Assembly (NCBI GenBank): GCA_017303875.1 | Contig: JAFLBP010000011.1 | Coordinates: forward strand, 1-64,000 | Length of the DNA: 64,000 nucleotides | Direction of reading: 5' to 3' | DNA from: Chitinophagales bacterium | GTDB lineage: Bacteria; Bacteroidota; Bacteroidia; Chitinophagales; Saprospiraceae | In this document: piece by piece, positions 34,154 through 45,600 of the stretch | Layout: each line of letters begins with the position of its first letter | Position numbering within the stretch: position 1 is the first letter of the stretch | Translations under genes and position numbers: made by a program | Notes under the pieces: generated by a model | The model's input: the letters and a program-made list of their open reading frames with translations, nothing else | Told to the model about the DNA's origin: nothing | Database searches by the model: none

Positions 34154-35740
34154 TTACACCTCGGAGGTGAAATGGAATTTTATTTTAGGGAAATTCTCCT
34201 GTGCGGTTTGCAGAATCCAGGCAGTTTCGGCCAAAAACACCAGATTTCCGTCGTTGTCCTTGGCAATGTCGCGGCGGCGGCGTTCCAGAAACTCCTGCAT
34301 GTCTTTGGGGTCGTCGGCGCTGATCCAGCAGGCTTTATGCAGGTTAACGGGTTCGTAGCGGCATTTGGCGCTGTATTCGCTTTCGAGGCGGTGCTGAATG
34401 ACTTCAAACTGGAGCTGCCCGACGGTACCGATGATGCGGCGGTTGTCGGAATTGCGGATAAACATTTGCGCCACGCCTTCGTCCATTAATTGTTCGAGAC
34501 CTTTGGCAAACTGTTTTTGTTTGAGCGGGTCGGCATTTTCCACATAGCGGAATAATTCGGGAGAAAAGGCCGGAATTCCTTTAAAGTGCAGGATTTCTCC
34601 TTCGGTCAGGGTATCGCCGATTTTAAAGTTGCCCGAATCATAAAGGCCCACTACGTCGCCCGGAAAGGCTTCTTCCAGCAGTGTTTTTTTGCTGGCCATA
34701 AACATGGTCGGGTTGGCAAAACGCATGTCGCGGCCCAGGCGGATATGCCGATAGCTGCGATTGCGTTCAAATTTTCCGCTACAAATCCGCAGGAACGCAA
34801 TGCGGTCGCGGTGTTTGGGATCCATGTTGGCAAAAATCTTGAACACAAAACCGCTGAACTGAGGCTCTTCGGGCTTCACAATACGCTCTTCGGTTTCGCG
34901 GGGCAGCGGCGTCGGGGCGATGTCGACATAACAGTCGAGCATTTCTTTTACACCAAAGTTGTTGACGGCGGAGCCAAAAAATACCGGACAAACATTGCCT
35001 TTTCTGTAAGCCTCCGGGTCAAAATCCGCATAAACGGTTTCTACAATTTCCGCCTCTTCCCGCAGGGTACGGGCAGCGCTTTCGCCGATGTGGCGTTCCA
35101 GCTCGCTATTGCTCAGGTCGGTAAAAACTAAGCTTTCTTCTTCCTCCTGTTTGCCGTGCGGATTGTAGAGTACAAGGCGTTTTTCATATAAATTATACAC
35201 GCCTTTAAAACGGGAACCCATGCCGATGGGCCAGGAGAGGGGCCGCACTTTTACATTGAGTTTTTGTTCAATTTCGTCCAGCAGGTCGAAGGCATCTTTG
35301 CCCTCGCGGTCCATTTTATTGACAAAAAAGATCAAAGGTGTTTCGCGCATGCGGCACACCTTGGTCAGTTTTTCGGTTTGTTTTTCCACACCGTTGGCTA
35401 CATCTACCACCACAATAGCGGAGTCGACGGCCGTCAGGGTGCGGTAGGTATCTTCGGCAAAATCTTCGTGGCCCGGTGTGTCGAGGATATTGATCTGCAG
35501 GTCGCGGTATTCAAAACCCATGACAGAGGTGCTCACGGAGATACCGCGCTGCCGTTCGATTTCCATAAAGTCGGAAACCGTACTTTTTTTAATTTTATTG
35601 CTTTTTACAGCGCCGGCCGTTTGAATGGCGCCGCCAAAAAGCAGTAATTTTTCGGTAAGTGTCGTTTTACCCGCGTCGGGGTGTGCAACGATGGCGAAGG
35701 TGCGACGTCGGCGCAGTTCCTGTAAAAAATAATTATCCAA
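34154..35740 (-). CDS. prfC: peptide chain release factor 3
   Basis: A translational GTPase of 528 aa (E. coli RF3 is 529) that recycles RF1/RF2 after termination. P-loop [19 protein letters not shown], switch stretch [28 protein letters not shown] and the NKMDREGKD specificity motif are all present, and the C-terminal RF3 domain is complete. I place the start at the TTG codon 35740, giving [17 protein letters not shown] aligned with the E. coli N-terminus. A longer reading from TTG 35773 would overlap the TATCTTTG -7 box. Confidence 0.94.
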   Translation of the reverse strand: MDNYFLQELRRRRTFAIVAHPDAGKTTLTEKLLLFGGAIQTAGAVKSNKIKKSTVSDFMEIERQRGISVSTSVMGFEYRDLQINILDTPGHEDFAEDTYRTLTAVDSAIVVVDVANGVEKQTEKLTKVCRMRETPLIFFVNKMDREGKDAFDLLDEIEQKLNVKVRPLSWPIGMGSRFKGVYNLYEKRLVLYNPHGKQEEEESLVFTDLSNSELERHIGESAARTLREEAEIVETVYADFDPEAYRKGNVCPVFFGSAVNNFGVKEMLDCYVDIAPTPLPRETEERIVKPEEPQFSGFVFKIFANMDPKHRDRIAFLRICSGKFERNRSYRHIRLGRDMRFANPTMFMASKKTLLEEAFPGDVVGLYDSGNFKIGDTLTEGEILHFKGIPAFSPELFRYVENADPLKQKQFAKGLEQLMDEGVAQMFIRNSDNRRIIGTVGQLQFEVIQHRLESEYSAKCRYEPVNLHKACWISADDPKDMQEFLERRRRDIAKDNDGNLVFLAETAWILQTAQENFPKIKFHFTSEV

Positions 35741-35760
35741 TGGCTGAATTTTTGCGGGCG

Positions 35761-35768
35761 CAAAGATA
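35761..35768 (-). promoter_or_regulatory. -7 box TATCTTTG of prfC
   Basis: The minus strand reads TATCTTTG 21 nt before the TTG start at 35740. It lies within the upstream extension of the reading frame and so argues against translation from 35773. Confidence 0.6.
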
Positions 35769-35794
35769 GTCAAATAAAAGTATGTTGAACACTA

Positions 35795-36724
35795 TCAGGC
35801 GCCTTGCGCCGCCAGCAGGTACAGAACCGCCATCCGAACTGCTACACCGTTTTCTACCTGATCCAAAATGATACTGTGCGGGCCGTCGGCGACATCCGAA
35901 CTGATTTCCACGCCGCGGTTGATCGGGCCTGGGTGCATGATGACGATCTCTTTGTCGAGGCGCTCCAAGCGTTCGCGGGTAATGCCGAAAAACTGGTGAT
36001 ACTCGCGCAGGGAAGGGAAAAAATTAATGTTCTGACGCTCCAGCTGAATGCGGAGCACATTGGCGGCATCGCACCATTCGAGGGTTTCCTGAATGTTGTG
36101 CGAAACGCTGACGCCGAGTTCGCCATAGTGCTTGGGAATTAATGTCGGCGGACCGCAAACCCGTACATGGGCGCCGAGTTTTCGCAAGCAAAAAACATTG
36201 CTGAGGGCCACGCGGCTATGCAGAATATCGCCGATGATGGCAATTTTTTTGCCTTGCAGGTCGCCAAATTTTTCGCGCAGTGAAAAGGCATCGAGGAGCG
36301 CCTGCGTAGGGTGCTCATGGGTGCCGTCGCCGGCATTGACGATATTTGCCGGAATGCGGTCGGCCAGAAACACACAGGCGCCGGGGGCTGGGTGGCGCAT
36401 CACCACCATATCGACCTTCATCGCAAGGATATTTTTTACGGTGTCCAGCAGGGTTTCTCCTTTGCTGACGCTGGAGCTGGAGGCCGCAAAATTGACAATA
36501 TCAGCGCTCAGGCGGCGTTCGGCCAATTCAAAGGAAACGCGGGTGCGGGTGGAGCTTTCAAAAAACAGGTTGGCGACGGTAATGTCGCGCAGGGAAGGCA
36601 CCTTTTTGATAGGGCGGTTGATAACATCTTTAAAATTATCTGCCGTTTCAAAAATGAGCTGAATGTCGTCCGCATTGATATTTTTGATACCAATGAGGTG
36701 TCGGGTAGAAAGCGTTTTGGCCAT
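35795..36724 (-). CDS. pyrB: aspartate carbamoyltransferase catalytic subunit
   Basis: A 309-aa enzyme joining carbamoyl phosphate and aspartate in de novo pyrimidine synthesis. Carbamoyl-phosphate motif FFESSTRTRVSFELAERRL near residue 55, VMRHPAPGACVFLAD, and NAGDGTHEHPTQALLDAFSL are all canonical. There is no pyrI regulatory gene beside it. It follows pyrR by 38 bp in the same direction, forming a pyrR-pyrB unit as in many Gram-positive and Bacteroidota genomes. Confidence 0.96.
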   Translation of the reverse strand: MAKTLSTRHLIGIKNINADDIQLIFETADNFKDVINRPIKKVPSLRDITVANLFFESSTRTRVSFELAERRLSADIVNFAASSSSVSKGETLLDTVKNILAMKVDMVVMRHPAPGACVFLADRIPANIVNAGDGTHEHPTQALLDAFSLREKFGDLQGKKIAIIGDILHSRVALSNVFCLRKLGAHVRVCGPPTLIPKHYGELGVSVSHNIQETLEWCDAANVLRIQLERQNINFFPSLREYHQFFGITRERLERLDKEIVIMHPGPINRGVEISSDVADGPHSIILDQVENGVAVRMAVLYLLAAQGA

Positions 36725-36762
36725 AGTATGTTTTCACCGCAGGCGAATATGCCTTTGGTAAC

Positions 36763-37311
36763 TTATTTTTTGTCAAAAAGCAGCACTTCGTCGGCGCCAT
36801 GGGTTTCCTGCCAGCGCACACGCACATAGGCCTCGTCGAGTGCATCCACGCGGATGCCGACATAATTGGCCTGCACGGGCAGGTGACGGTTAAAACGGCG
36901 GTCGACGAGGGCAAGCAGTTGTACGCTACTCGGCCGTCCATAGTGTTGCAGGGCGGCCAAGGCGGCGCTGATCGTGCGGCCGGTGTATAAAACATCGTCG
37001 ACGAGCAGCACTTTTTTGCCGGTTACCACAAAGTCGACTTCATTGGGATAGGCAGAAAGCGGACCGTCTTCCTGCCGGAAATCGTCGCGATAAAAGGTAA
37101 TATCCAATTTGCCGTAGGCAATTTTAGCATCCGGCAACAACTCCAGCAAACGCTGGTGCACCCGATTGGCCAATAAAACCCCGCGCGGCTGAATACCAAG
37201 TATGCAGGCATCGGAAAAATCTCCCCAGTCTTCGAGCAACTGGTGACAAAGCCGCGTGATAACCAGGTCGAGCCTTGCGGCGGAGAGCAGTAATTTGCCT
37301 TCTTGCATCAT
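36763..37311 (-). CDS. pyrR: bifunctional pyr operon regulator / uracil phosphoribosyltransferase
   Basis: A 182-aa phosphoribosyltransferase-fold protein. The PRPP-binding motif is KVLLVDDVLYTGRTISAAL near residue 95, and LGIQPRGVLLANR precedes it. PyrR senses UMP/UTP and can bind pyr mRNA to cause attenuation. I see no obvious antiterminator/terminator pair in the short pyrR-pyrB gap and the mRNA seems leaderless, so classical attenuation at the 5' end is unlikely. Two ATGs stand in tandem at 37311 and 37308. Confidence 0.92.
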   Translation of the reverse strand: MMQEGKLLLSAARLDLVITRLCHQLLEDWGDFSDACILGIQPRGVLLANRVHQRLLELLPDAKIAYGKLDITFYRDDFRQEDGPLSAYPNEVDFVVTGKKVLLVDDVLYTGRTISAALAALQHYGRPSSVQLLALVDRRFNRHLPVQANYVGIRVDALDEAYVRVRWQETHGADEVLLFDKK

Positions 37312-37315
37312 GGGG

Positions 37316-37323
37316 CAAAAGTA
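37316..37323 (-). promoter_or_regulatory. -7 box TACTTTTG of pyrR-pyrB, leaderless arrangement
   Basis: The minus strand reads TACTTTTG, then CCCC, then ATGATG. Transcription should begin at or next to the first ATG. Confidence 0.6.
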
Positions 37324-37367
37324 AAAACTAATTTTCTTTTCAGGACAAATGCGCCGTCAAATTGGGA

Positions 37368-38585
37368 TTATTCCGAAAGCAGGGCTTCTCCCAATTGGTA
37401 AAGCGCCAATACCGTAAATCCTGTGATAAAACCCGCCGGTAAAATCAGCCACCAGCAAGTCAGGTTGGCCCCTTGCGCCTCACTGAGCATGCTGCCCCAG
37501 GATACGCTTTCCGCAGCGCCAAATCCCAAAAAACGAAGCACTGCTTCCAATAAAATACTGCCGCCGACGCCCATTGCAAAGGCCACCAAAGCCGGGCGCA
37601 GACAATTGGGCAGGGCATGTTTGAACAGGATGCGCCAGGCCGAAAACCCCAGGCCGCGCGCCGCAGTAATGTAATCCATCTCGCGCACGCGCAACATCTC
37701 TCCCCGCACAATTCGGGTGGTGCCGGTCCAGCTGAGCAAGGCAATCAAAAAAATCAATACGGTATTGCTCTGACTAACGCCCGGCAATTTGGCCGCAGCC
37801 AGCACCAGAATTACCGGCGGTAAGGCGCCAAATAACTCCATCGCCCGGAGCGTGATGAAATCTACCGGAATGCTTGAAAATTTATTAAAAAAAGGCAGTT
37901 TATTTAAAATTAATCCTACACCGGATGCAAAACCCAGCAGGGCAAGGCTCCACAAAAAATAAAAACTAAAATCCGTGTTTTGGGGAAATACCTGCGGCAA
38001 AATAATCGAACAATACAAAAGTCCGGGAAGGCCAAGCAGCAGCAGGCTCCACAACAATCCGCGTCGCAAGCGCAGGGAACGATTGCCAAAAAAGCCCGAA
38101 ATAGCGCCTATGCTCAATCCGATCAGACTGGCAATGCACATAGCGCCAAACCCGACGATCACCGCGACGCGGGCGCCGCTGAGCAGCCCGGCCGTCACAT
38201 CGCGGCCCTTGCCATCGGTACCGAGGTAATGCCTGAAAAGTCCATCCGAGCCTTGCGGTAAAGTACCCGGCGGCTGCGGCTTGGTGGTGCTGCTTTTTTG
38301 CACCACTGATTCGGTTGCTTCAAATGGAACCGGCGCGTATAAATAATGATCAAAGGGATAAGTGCGCCAGGCGCCGGCCAGTTCAATGCTGTCGAGTGCC
38401 GGCTCCTTGAAACGCACAAATTTGCCTTGCGTCAGGGCAGAAAAGGCCGGAAAGTAAACCCGGCCCTGAATGTTGCAATACCAGGGGCGTTTGGTGGCGA
38501 GCAGGCCCGAGAGCAAGGCAGTCAGGATCAGCAGGGAGATCCATAAAAAGGAAAATGGCGCGCGTTGGTAAAGCCTTCTGATCAT
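37368..38585 (-). CDS. ABC transporter permease (DppC/OppC-like), orphan
   Basis: A 405-aa inner-membrane permease of the peptide/nickel type. The first helix is at residues about 13-30, then a periplasmic region of about 85 residues containing the GSDGLFRHYLGTDGKGRDVTAGLL motif conserved before the core in OppC proteins. The EAA loop is REMDYITAARGLGFSAWRILFKHALPN. No partner permease, ATPase or binding protein is nearby. It starts 5 bp after the GHMP kinase gene, so the two are cotranscribed. The substrate is unknown. Confidence 0.85.
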   Translation of the reverse strand: MIRRLYQRAPFSFLWISLLILTALLSGLLATKRPWYCNIQGRVYFPAFSALTQGKFVRFKEPALDSIELAGAWRTYPFDHYLYAPVPFEATESVVQKSSTTKPQPPGTLPQGSDGLFRHYLGTDGKGRDVTAGLLSGARVAVIVGFGAMCIASLIGLSIGAISGFFGNRSLRLRRGLLWSLLLLGLPGLLYCSIILPQVFPQNTDFSFYFLWSLALLGFASGVGLILNKLPFFNKFSSIPVDFITLRAMELFGALPPVILVLAAAKLPGVSQSNTVLIFLIALLSWTGTTRIVRGEMLRVREMDYITAARGLGFSAWRILFKHALPNCLRPALVAFAMGVGGSILLEAVLRFLGFGAAESVSWGSMLSEAQGANLTCWWLILPAGFITGFTVLALYQLGEALLSE

Positions 38586-38590
38586 AGACG

Positions 38591-39466
38591 CTAAAAAGGT
38601 TTAATGAGCGGATGGCGATTTTCCAGCATGGTACGCCCCTTGTCGTTTGTACAAAATGCCAACATAAAACCGCCGCCGCCTGCGCCGCAGAGTTTCAGAT
38701 AAAAATCGCCGGACTCCAGTCCTTCCCGCCAGATGGCATGGATATGTTCGGGAATCATGGCGGTCTGATGCATCAGCTGGAATGCAGACACCCTTTCAAG
38801 GGCTGCCAGAAAAGCTTGTCGCGATCCGGCAATCCAGGCGTCGAGCATTTGCCGGTGTACCGGCAGCAGTTCGCTTTTCAGTAAAGCAGCAAATTCCGGT
38901 TCCTGCGTGCGTGCACTGAACCACTGAATCATGCGACTGGCCTGTCGGGCCTGTTGCGTATCCAAGAGGTAAAGCGCTGGCATTTGCGTCAAATCGGGTA
39001 ATTCAACAAGGGTTACCCGTGTTTTATCCTCAATCCGGATGGCCCGGTTGAGGTAACTGGTCAGGGGGTCAATGCCGGAGCTGGCGCCGTGGAAATGTTG
39101 CTCCATTTGCGCCAGTATGCGCTTCAGTGTTGCCGGATCTTCTGATTTTTCTACTCCATATTTATCATAAACAGCCGCACAAAGCGCGCCGGAGCTACCT
39201 AATCCGTATCCGGGAGGAATATTGGATTCAAAATACCAACCGGCACGGACATCCTGCTCAAAGGCATCGGTATCCAGGCCGGGTATGGATTTCAGTTCCT
39301 CGCTTTGGGCAAAAGCCTGCAACTCCGCTGCCCAGGGTTGTGTACTGTTGCCGGGCGCTTGCCAATGCCCGCTGTAAATAGGCGCCGGGGCCGCCAATGC
39401 CGGTGCGCCGAGCAGCAGCAGGTGCTCGCCGAACAAAAGCAGTTTGGCCGGATATTGTCGCATCAT
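38591..39466 (-). CDS. GHMP-family kinase (mevalonate kinase-like)
   Basis: A 291-aa small-molecule kinase. Substrate/ATP motifs are the N-terminal [16 protein letters not shown], the glycine-rich [18 protein letters not shown] near residue 82, and the C-terminal [14 protein letters not shown]. The first motif (KLLLFGEH) points to the mevalonate kinase branch, needed for isoprenoid synthesis from HMG-CoA, but other GHMP substrates are possible. A TACCTTTG box lies 5 nt upstream of the tandem ATGATG start. It is divergent from gcvP and operonic with the ABC permease. Confidence 0.83.
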   Translation of the reverse strand: MMRQYPAKLLLFGEHLLLLGAPALAAPAPIYSGHWQAPGNSTQPWAAELQAFAQSEELKSIPGLDTDAFEQDVRAGWYFESNIPPGYGLGSSGALCAAVYDKYGVEKSEDPATLKRILAQMEQHFHGASSGIDPLTSYLNRAIRIEDKTRVTLVELPDLTQMPALYLLDTQQARQASRMIQWFSARTQEPEFAALLKSELLPVHRQMLDAWIAGSRQAFLAALERVSAFQLMHQTAMIPEHIHAIWREGLESGDFYLKLCGAGGGGFMLAFCTNDKGRTMLENRHPLIKPF

Positions 39467-39471
39467 TCAGG

Positions 39472-39479
39472 CAAAGGTA
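39472..39479 (-). promoter_or_regulatory. -7 box TACCTTTG of the GHMP kinase operon, leaderless arrangement
   Basis: The minus strand reads TACCTTTG, then CCTGA, then ATGATG. The mRNA should start at the start codon. Confidence 0.6.
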
Positions 39480-39530
39480 AAAAAGGTTCGGGGAATGGAG
39501 GTTTGGGGTTTAATAGATGCAAACAAAATG

Positions 39531-39538
39531 TACATTTG
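39531..39538 (+). promoter_or_regulatory. -7 box TACATTTG of gcvP
   Basis: TACATTTG with a leader of about 48 nt to the ATG at 39587. It also shows that the open frame upstream of 39587, which runs into the divergent GHMP kinase, is not part of gcvP. Confidence 0.55.
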
Positions 39539-39586
39539 CGCTGTTTTCAAGACCCATTCTTTCACTGCAATATAAGAAGCCTAACC

Positions 39587-42445
39587 ATGTCGCAATTTCA
39601 GCACCCCGACCGCTTCCAACGCCGCCATATCGGCCCCAGCGAATCGGAGACCCGGGAAATGCTCAATGCATTGAATGTCAGTTCATTGGATGAACTGATT
39701 GATCAAACCGTTCCGGCGTCGATCCGCCTGAGCCAACCCCTCAACCTGCCCGAACCGCTCAGCGAGTTCGAGTACCTGCAAGACCTGAAGCAGAAAGCAC
39801 TGCTCAATCAGGTTTCGCGCAATTACATCGGCATGGGCTACTACGGCACCATCACGCCATCGGTCATCGCGCGCAACCTCTTCCAAAATCCCGGATGGTA
39901 CACGCAGTACACGCCTTATCAGGCCGAGATTGCACAAGGCCGCCTGGAAAGCCTGCTGAATTATCAGACGATGGTTTGCGACCTTACAGGATTGCCCATT
40001 GCCAATGCATCGCTCTTAGATGAGGGTACCGCAGCGGCTGAAGCCATGCACATGTTTCATGCCGAGCGCAATAAACGCGCCGCCGCTGGTGAGGAAGCCA
40101 ATATTTTCTTCGTTTCCGACAAAGTCTTCCCCCAAACCATTGATGTGCTGCGCACCCGCGCCGTACCGCAAGGCATTGAACTGGTAGTGGGCGATTGGAA
40201 AACTTTTGAATTTTCTGATAAAACATTCGGCGTGCTGCTGCAATACCCCAATGCGGAAGGCGGCGTGGAAGATTACCGCGCTTTTGTGGAAAAAGCAAAA
40301 GCCCACAACGCCTATGTCGTTGTCGCGACCGATCTGCTGGCACTCGCGCTGCTCAAACCACCAGGTGAATGGGGCGCTGATGTGGCCGTCGGTAATTCGC
40401 AGCGTTTTGGGGTGCCCTTGGGTTATGGCGGTCCGCATGCAGCATTTTTTGCTTGCACGGAAGAATTTAAACGCGTCATTCCCGGTCGTATAATTGGTGT
40501 TTCTGTGGATAAACAAGGCAAACGCGCCCTGCGCATGGCCCTGCAAACCCGCGAGCAACATATCCGCCGCGAAAAAGCAACTTCCAATATCTGCACCGCG
40601 CAGGCACTGTTGGCCAATATGGCTGCCATGTATGCTGTTTACCATGGCCCGGAAGGCATCCGCGGAATTGCATCGCGTGCGCACCGTATGGCACAAAGCC
40701 TTGCAGATGCCCTTCAGAAAGCAGGCAAAACCATTGTAAATGCACATTTCTTTGATACCCTGTGTGTAGCGGCCAATGCCGATGAACAAGCGCGCATTCG
40801 CACCGCCGCCGAAGCTAAAGGCATCAACTTTTTTTATGCCGACGCAGCAATTCAAATCGCCCTCGACGAAACCCTCACCGAGGCTGATCTGAACGATGTA
40901 GCCGCGCTCTTCGGCGCAGGTCCGGTTAAGGAAAATACCGCCGCCGCCGCATCGCTGCCCGCTGTGCTCAACCGCGACACGGAATACCTGACCCATCCGG
41001 TGTTCAACAGCTACCACACGGAAAGCGATATGATGCGCTACCTGAAGCGCCTCGAAAACCGCGACCTCTCCCTCACACACTCCATGATTTCGCTCGGCTC
41101 CTGCACCATGAAGCTGAACGCCGCCACGGAAATGATTCCGGTCAGCTGGGAAAACTGGTCGAATATGCATCCTTTCCAGCCCCTGAATCAGGTGAAGGGC
41201 TACATGGCCATGATCGAGGAACTGGAAGCCTGGCTTTGTGAATGCACCGGTTTTGAAGCCTGCTCCTTGCAACCTAACTCCGGCGCACAGGGCGAATATG
41301 CCGGCCTTATGGCCATTCGCGCCTACCACGAAGCGCGTGGCGATCATCACCGCACGGTTTCTTTGATCCCGTCTTCCGCACACGGCACCAACCCGGCAAG
41401 CGCCGTAATGGCCGGCATGGAAGTGGTTGTGGTTGCCTGCGACGAACGCGGCAATATTGATGTTGCCGACCTGAAAGCCAAAGCCGCGCAACATGCCGAC
41501 CGCCTCTCCTGCCTTATGGTAACCTACCCGAGCACGCACGGCGTATTTGAAACATCCATCCGCGAGATTTGTGATGTAATTCATCAATATGGCGGCCGCG
41601 TGTACATGGACGGCGCCAATATGAACGCACAGGTGGGACTCACCAGTCCTGCCCAAATCGGTGCAGATGTTTGCCACCTCAATTTGCACAAAACCTTCGC
41701 CATCCCGCACGGTGGCGGCGGCCCCGGCATGGGCCCGATCTGCTGCAACGCCAGCCTGGCGCCCTACCTGCCCAAACACGTGCTGGTAGCCACCGGCGGC
41801 GCACAAGGCACTACCGCAGTCAGTGCGGCGCCCTGGGGCAGCGCGAGCATTTTGCTGATCTCGTATGCGTATATTCGTATGCTGGGCGCAAAAGGCGTGA
41901 CGGACTCCACCAAGTACGCCATTTTGAACGCCAATTATATCAAGGCGCGTCTGGAGCATGTATATCAGGTGTTGTACACCGGCGAAAATGGTCGTTCGGC
42001 CCACGAGTTGATCATCGACCTGCGTCCGTTCAAACATTTGGTAGGCGCTGAAGATGTGGCCAAGCGCCTGATGGACTATGGTTTCCACGCGCCGACCCTT
42101 TCCTTCCCCGTTGCCGGTACCATTATGATTGAGCCAACGGAAAGTGAAAGCAAAGCCGAACTGGATCGCTTTTGCGACGCCCTGCTGGCCATCCGCCGTG
42201 AAATTGACGAACTGGAAGCCGGAGAATATCCGCACGACAATAATGTATTGCACAATGCTCCGCATACCATGGACGTGATTTGTGGTGATACGTGGGAGTA
42301 TCCTTATTCCCGCGAAAAAGCGGCATTTCCGCTGCCTTACCTGCGCCAGGGTTGGAAATTCTGGCCCAGCGTGAGCCGCATCGATCAGGCATTTGGCGAC
42401 CGCAACTTAGTTTGCACCTGCCCGCCGATGGAAGCGTATGCGTGA
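39587..42445 (+). CDS. gcvP: glycine dehydrogenase (decarboxylating), P protein
   Basis: A 952-aa PLP enzyme of the glycine cleavage system, the single-chain form with both homologous halves. The N-terminal family signature [14 protein letters not shown] is at residue 13. The PLP lysine is in [20 protein letters not shown] near residue 702. [14 protein letters not shown] and [16 protein letters not shown] are also canonical. H, T and L proteins are not adjacent. Start at 39587 ([10 protein letters not shown]); the frame is open further upstream but overlaps the neighbouring gene. A terminator follows the stop codon. Confidence 0.97.
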   Translation: MSQFQHPDRFQRRHIGPSESETREMLNALNVSSLDELIDQTVPASIRLSQPLNLPEPLSEFEYLQDLKQKALLNQVSRNYIGMGYYGTITPSVIARNLFQNPGWYTQYTPYQAEIAQGRLESLLNYQTMVCDLTGLPIANASLLDEGTAAAEAMHMFHAERNKRAAAGEEANIFFVSDKVFPQTIDVLRTRAVPQGIELVVGDWKTFEFSDKTFGVLLQYPNAEGGVEDYRAFVEKAKAHNAYVVVATDLLALALLKPPGEWGADVAVGNSQRFGVPLGYGGPHAAFFACTEEFKRVIPGRIIGVSVDKQGKRALRMALQTREQHIRREKATSNICTAQALLANMAAMYAVYHGPEGIRGIASRAHRMAQSLADALQKAGKTIVNAHFFDTLCVAANADEQARIRTAAEAKGINFFYADAAIQIALDETLTEADLNDVAALFGAGPVKENTAAAASLPAVLNRDTEYLTHPVFNSYHTESDMMRYLKRLENRDLSLTHSMISLGSCTMKLNAATEMIPVSWENWSNMHPFQPLNQVKGYMAMIEELEAWLCECTGFEACSLQPNSGAQGEYAGLMAIRAYHEARGDHHRTVSLIPSSAHGTNPASAVMAGMEVVVVACDERGNIDVADLKAKAAQHADRLSCLMVTYPSTHGVFETSIREICDVIHQYGGRVYMDGANMNAQVGLTSPAQIGADVCHLNLHKTFAIPHGGGGPGMGPICCNASLAPYLPKHVLVATGGAQGTTAVSAAPWGSASILLISYAYIRMLGAKGVTDSTKYAILNANYIKARLEHVYQVLYTGENGRSAHELIIDLRPFKHLVGAEDVAKRLMDYGFHAPTLSFPVAGTIMIEPTESESKAELDRFCDALLAIRREIDELEAGEYPHDNNVLHNAPHTMDVICGDTWEYPYSREKAAFPLPYLRQGWKFWPSVSRIDQAFGDRNLVCTCPPMEAYA

Positions 42446-42455
42446 CCCCCTGTGT

Positions 42456-42482
42456 CCCCCTGCCATTTGAAGTGGCAGGGGG
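42456..42482 (+). terminator. hairpin after gcvP
   Basis: CCCCCTGCCA and TGGCAGGGGG form a perfect 10-bp stem with a 7-nt loop, 10 bp after the gcvP stop. The downstream stretch is AT-rich but lacks a clean T-run. Confidence 0.7.
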
Positions 42483-42638
42483 ATTAAAATATGAAAATGA
42501 TAGTATTGATTATCCGGTGTTAAACCCTGTTTTGTAAGTATCCAGTTTTTTTCAAGCGAATAAACAATTGGATGAAAAAAGTTTTGTATGTTTTTTACAT
42601 AACTCGGAAAAGGCTACGCTCTATTTAAACCTTCACAA

Positions 42639-42646
42639 TAACTTTG
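42639..42646 (+). promoter_or_regulatory. -7 box TAACTTTG for the beta-helix T9SS protein
   Basis: TAACTTTG, 28 nt before the ATG at 42675. About 50 nt further upstream lies TTTTGTATGTTTTTTACATA, similar to a stretch upstream of the OmpA-family gene at 55818. The rest of the 42483-42674 gap is AT-rich without other features. Confidence 0.5.
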
Positions 42647-42674
42647 TATCATTGTTAAACTAAATTTAGATGCC

Positions 42675-45600
42675 ATGTCGAAAAAAAACCTTATTCAGCT
42701 AACCAGCATTCAAAAGTTTTTTCAAAGTTTGTTCTTTTTAATCCTTTTGTTCTACTACAATATTCCTGCCAACTCCCAAAGCACAGGCACCAATGATGTA
42801 CCGGGTGGCGGCGGAGATGGAGAACAAGTCTTTTGTTTTATTCAAGATCCTATAATTAACTTAAGCTGTACGGGACCTTCCGTAAAGTTTAATACACTTA
42901 GTTTTATTACACCAAAAAAATGGGATTTTGGTGACGGCGATTACCTTGAGACGGATGCCTATGAGGTTACACACCCTTATAAAGATATAAACCCATATCT
43001 TAATCCGATAAAGGTAAAGCTAATTACTGTTGATGAAGAAGAATGTGAAAAGGACGTTCCAATTATTGGTGTACACTTAGGAGAAGGTTGTGGAAGTGTG
43101 CGTAAAGTGAGCGATCTGTTGACAAGGGGAATTCTTCCTGCTGGCCAACTTGAAGGGGTGCCTGTGTACATTTATGGCTCTTTAGTGGTAGATGTATCTT
43201 ACGAATTTAAGGATTGCCAGATTCATGTCGTAGGCGGCGGGGAATTAATAGTTGACAACGCTGCCAAATTAACACTTTCCAACAATACCATTGTTGATGC
43301 ATTTACCATTATTGGTTCATGCAATAACCTTTGGAATGGAATCATGGTAAAATACGGCGGCGTGTTAGAGACCAATCTTTGTACAATCAGAGATGCATAT
43401 ATTGGTATTCGGGTAATTCATGAGGCCAATATGTCGGCTTTGCCAATGCTTAATCTTAACAATACTACTTTTGAAAAGAGTTTTATTGGTATAGCAATTG
43501 AAGGAAAAGTACTTTTCAGCAATCTCATAAATAATAAGTTTCAAGGTAGTGGTAATGTTCAAATTCTGTCACCGAACTCAACTTGCAATACACCTTTGCC
43601 AGTTTCCGGCGCTACGTTCTCAAATCGCACTTATTGCGGGATATTTTACAATGGTATTGTAGGCGGCACCTTTAATCCCGGACTTAGTATCAATAACTCT
43701 TTTGACTTGTTGCAAAATGGTGTCGTTGCTTTGAATGGGAATATGCAATTGTATGGCTGCGAATTTACAAATATCACTTACCTGCCATCCCTAACAACAC
43801 CCGATCAGGGCATTGCGATTTGTTTTAAAGACAGCAAAGGAAACAAGACGCTTCAATTGACACATACGGTCATAGTTAGAAATACCGAAAAGGGGATTTT
43901 AGCTGTAAGTAATCGTCAAGGTACAGCAGTGAAAATGAAAGAAGTTGAAATGTATAATGTGCAAAATGGTATTGAACTAACTGAAAGAGGCTTAGGCAAC
44001 TTTCTATATGGAAATATATTTCAATGCACAATCGAATGTACTAGATATTTTGGAAGAATAGAACAAACATCTGTGGCGATAAATATAAAAGACCCCTATC
44101 CTTTAAGTAGTCAGTTTTCTGTATACAGGAACACAATTAAGGTAAAACAAGATGACTACTACAGCTTCCTACCGGGGGTTCCTAATTATTTGAACATTCA
44201 ACCTACTGGCATCTTGTATACCTCCATTGCAAGTGTCCAAAGTAGTATGTTTAACTCATTAGTAAGAATTTCAGAAAATGATTTGCGCATGGATAAAGGC
44301 CACTTTGCTATTTGGGCTGATAATACAGTGGGTGCAATAATCAACCAGAATGACATAGTTTATCCAGACGGATTCAATAATTTTTCTGCTCCAATGTCAG
44401 GAATCACCAATATTGGCGGGCGGCGGAACTTTATTTACTGTAACGAAGTTGCAGTAGATGGTGATGAAATGTCATATGTCCAAGGAATTGGTGCTGCATC
44501 GAATACTGATGTTGCTATAGTTTCCAATATTTTGAAGAATAACCTAAGTGGTATTTCATTGAATCAGGATAATGGAACTCTTTGCTATATTCATGGAAAT
44601 CAATTTGAAAAATCACCAACATCAAATAATAATACCATAGGAATATTTTATCCTAATACAATTACGGGGGATCAGGTACTACAAGGAAATCAATGGTTTG
44701 GGGATTTTGATTTTGGTGCATATTCCAATACTAGCAACTACTGTTTATCAAAGTACTATGTAACCAATAGTGCAAATGTCAACAATTTAATAAATCCAGT
44801 TGATGCATTCGTTAAAAGAGATTGTGATCAAAGTGGAGTTGACGACCCTTGGTTTGAAACGATTTCGGCAAATGAGACATTTGATGCCTGTATGTTTCCT
44901 CCTTTTATTGCTGATGAGTATGCTACTACAGATTCGGATATTAAGCTCGCTGATGGCTACTCACAATCGCTTCCTTCGGGTATGCAATGGAGCGCTCTAA
45001 CAAATTTGTTTGACAAATTAGAAAACGGTTCTTCCATACAAAGCAATCCTGACTTATTAAATTTTTACAACACTCACAACAATGATGAAATTGGGCAAAT
45101 GGTAGTTGCAAGGAATTTTTACGAAAACTCTAATTATTTCTTATATCTGCTTGATTCTGTTAGAATTAATCATCAATATGTTGATTCGCTTCTGTCTCAA
45201 CTTCGAGCTTTGGTGTCTGTTACCAATATTACATCAGGAAAAATTGCAATATTGCAGCAAATTGATTCTTTGAATGTGATAAACGAAAGCCTGGAGTCAT
45301 TTTTAAATGCAGATTTAGAGACTCTTCATTTAGGCGCAATGTTGCAATTTCAGAATGTAGAATGTAATAGTACACCTTGTCAAACTGAGCAGTATATCGC
45401 AGATTTGTTTAATGACGCAGTTTTGGTAAATAAACGACAGTTGGACTCTACAGAACTCGCTTCTATAAAAAATCTGGCAAGTCTGTGTGAGGAAGAGTAT
45501 GGCCCATCAATTCTTTCTGCACGCGCTTGGTATTTCATAGAAACAGGTACAAGAATTGCATCAGGCTGCCCCACTTATCAAATTCCAATTCTTCAAGACA

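Noticed and set aside
39305..39586. N-terminal extension of gcvP by 94 codons
   Set aside because: It would run through the gcvP promoter box and overlap the divergent GHMP kinase, and the extra residues do not match P proteins.
40016..42265. A 749-codon open frame antisense to gcvP
   Set aside because: The same shadow effect; no promoter, no recognisable domain, and gcvP covers the region.
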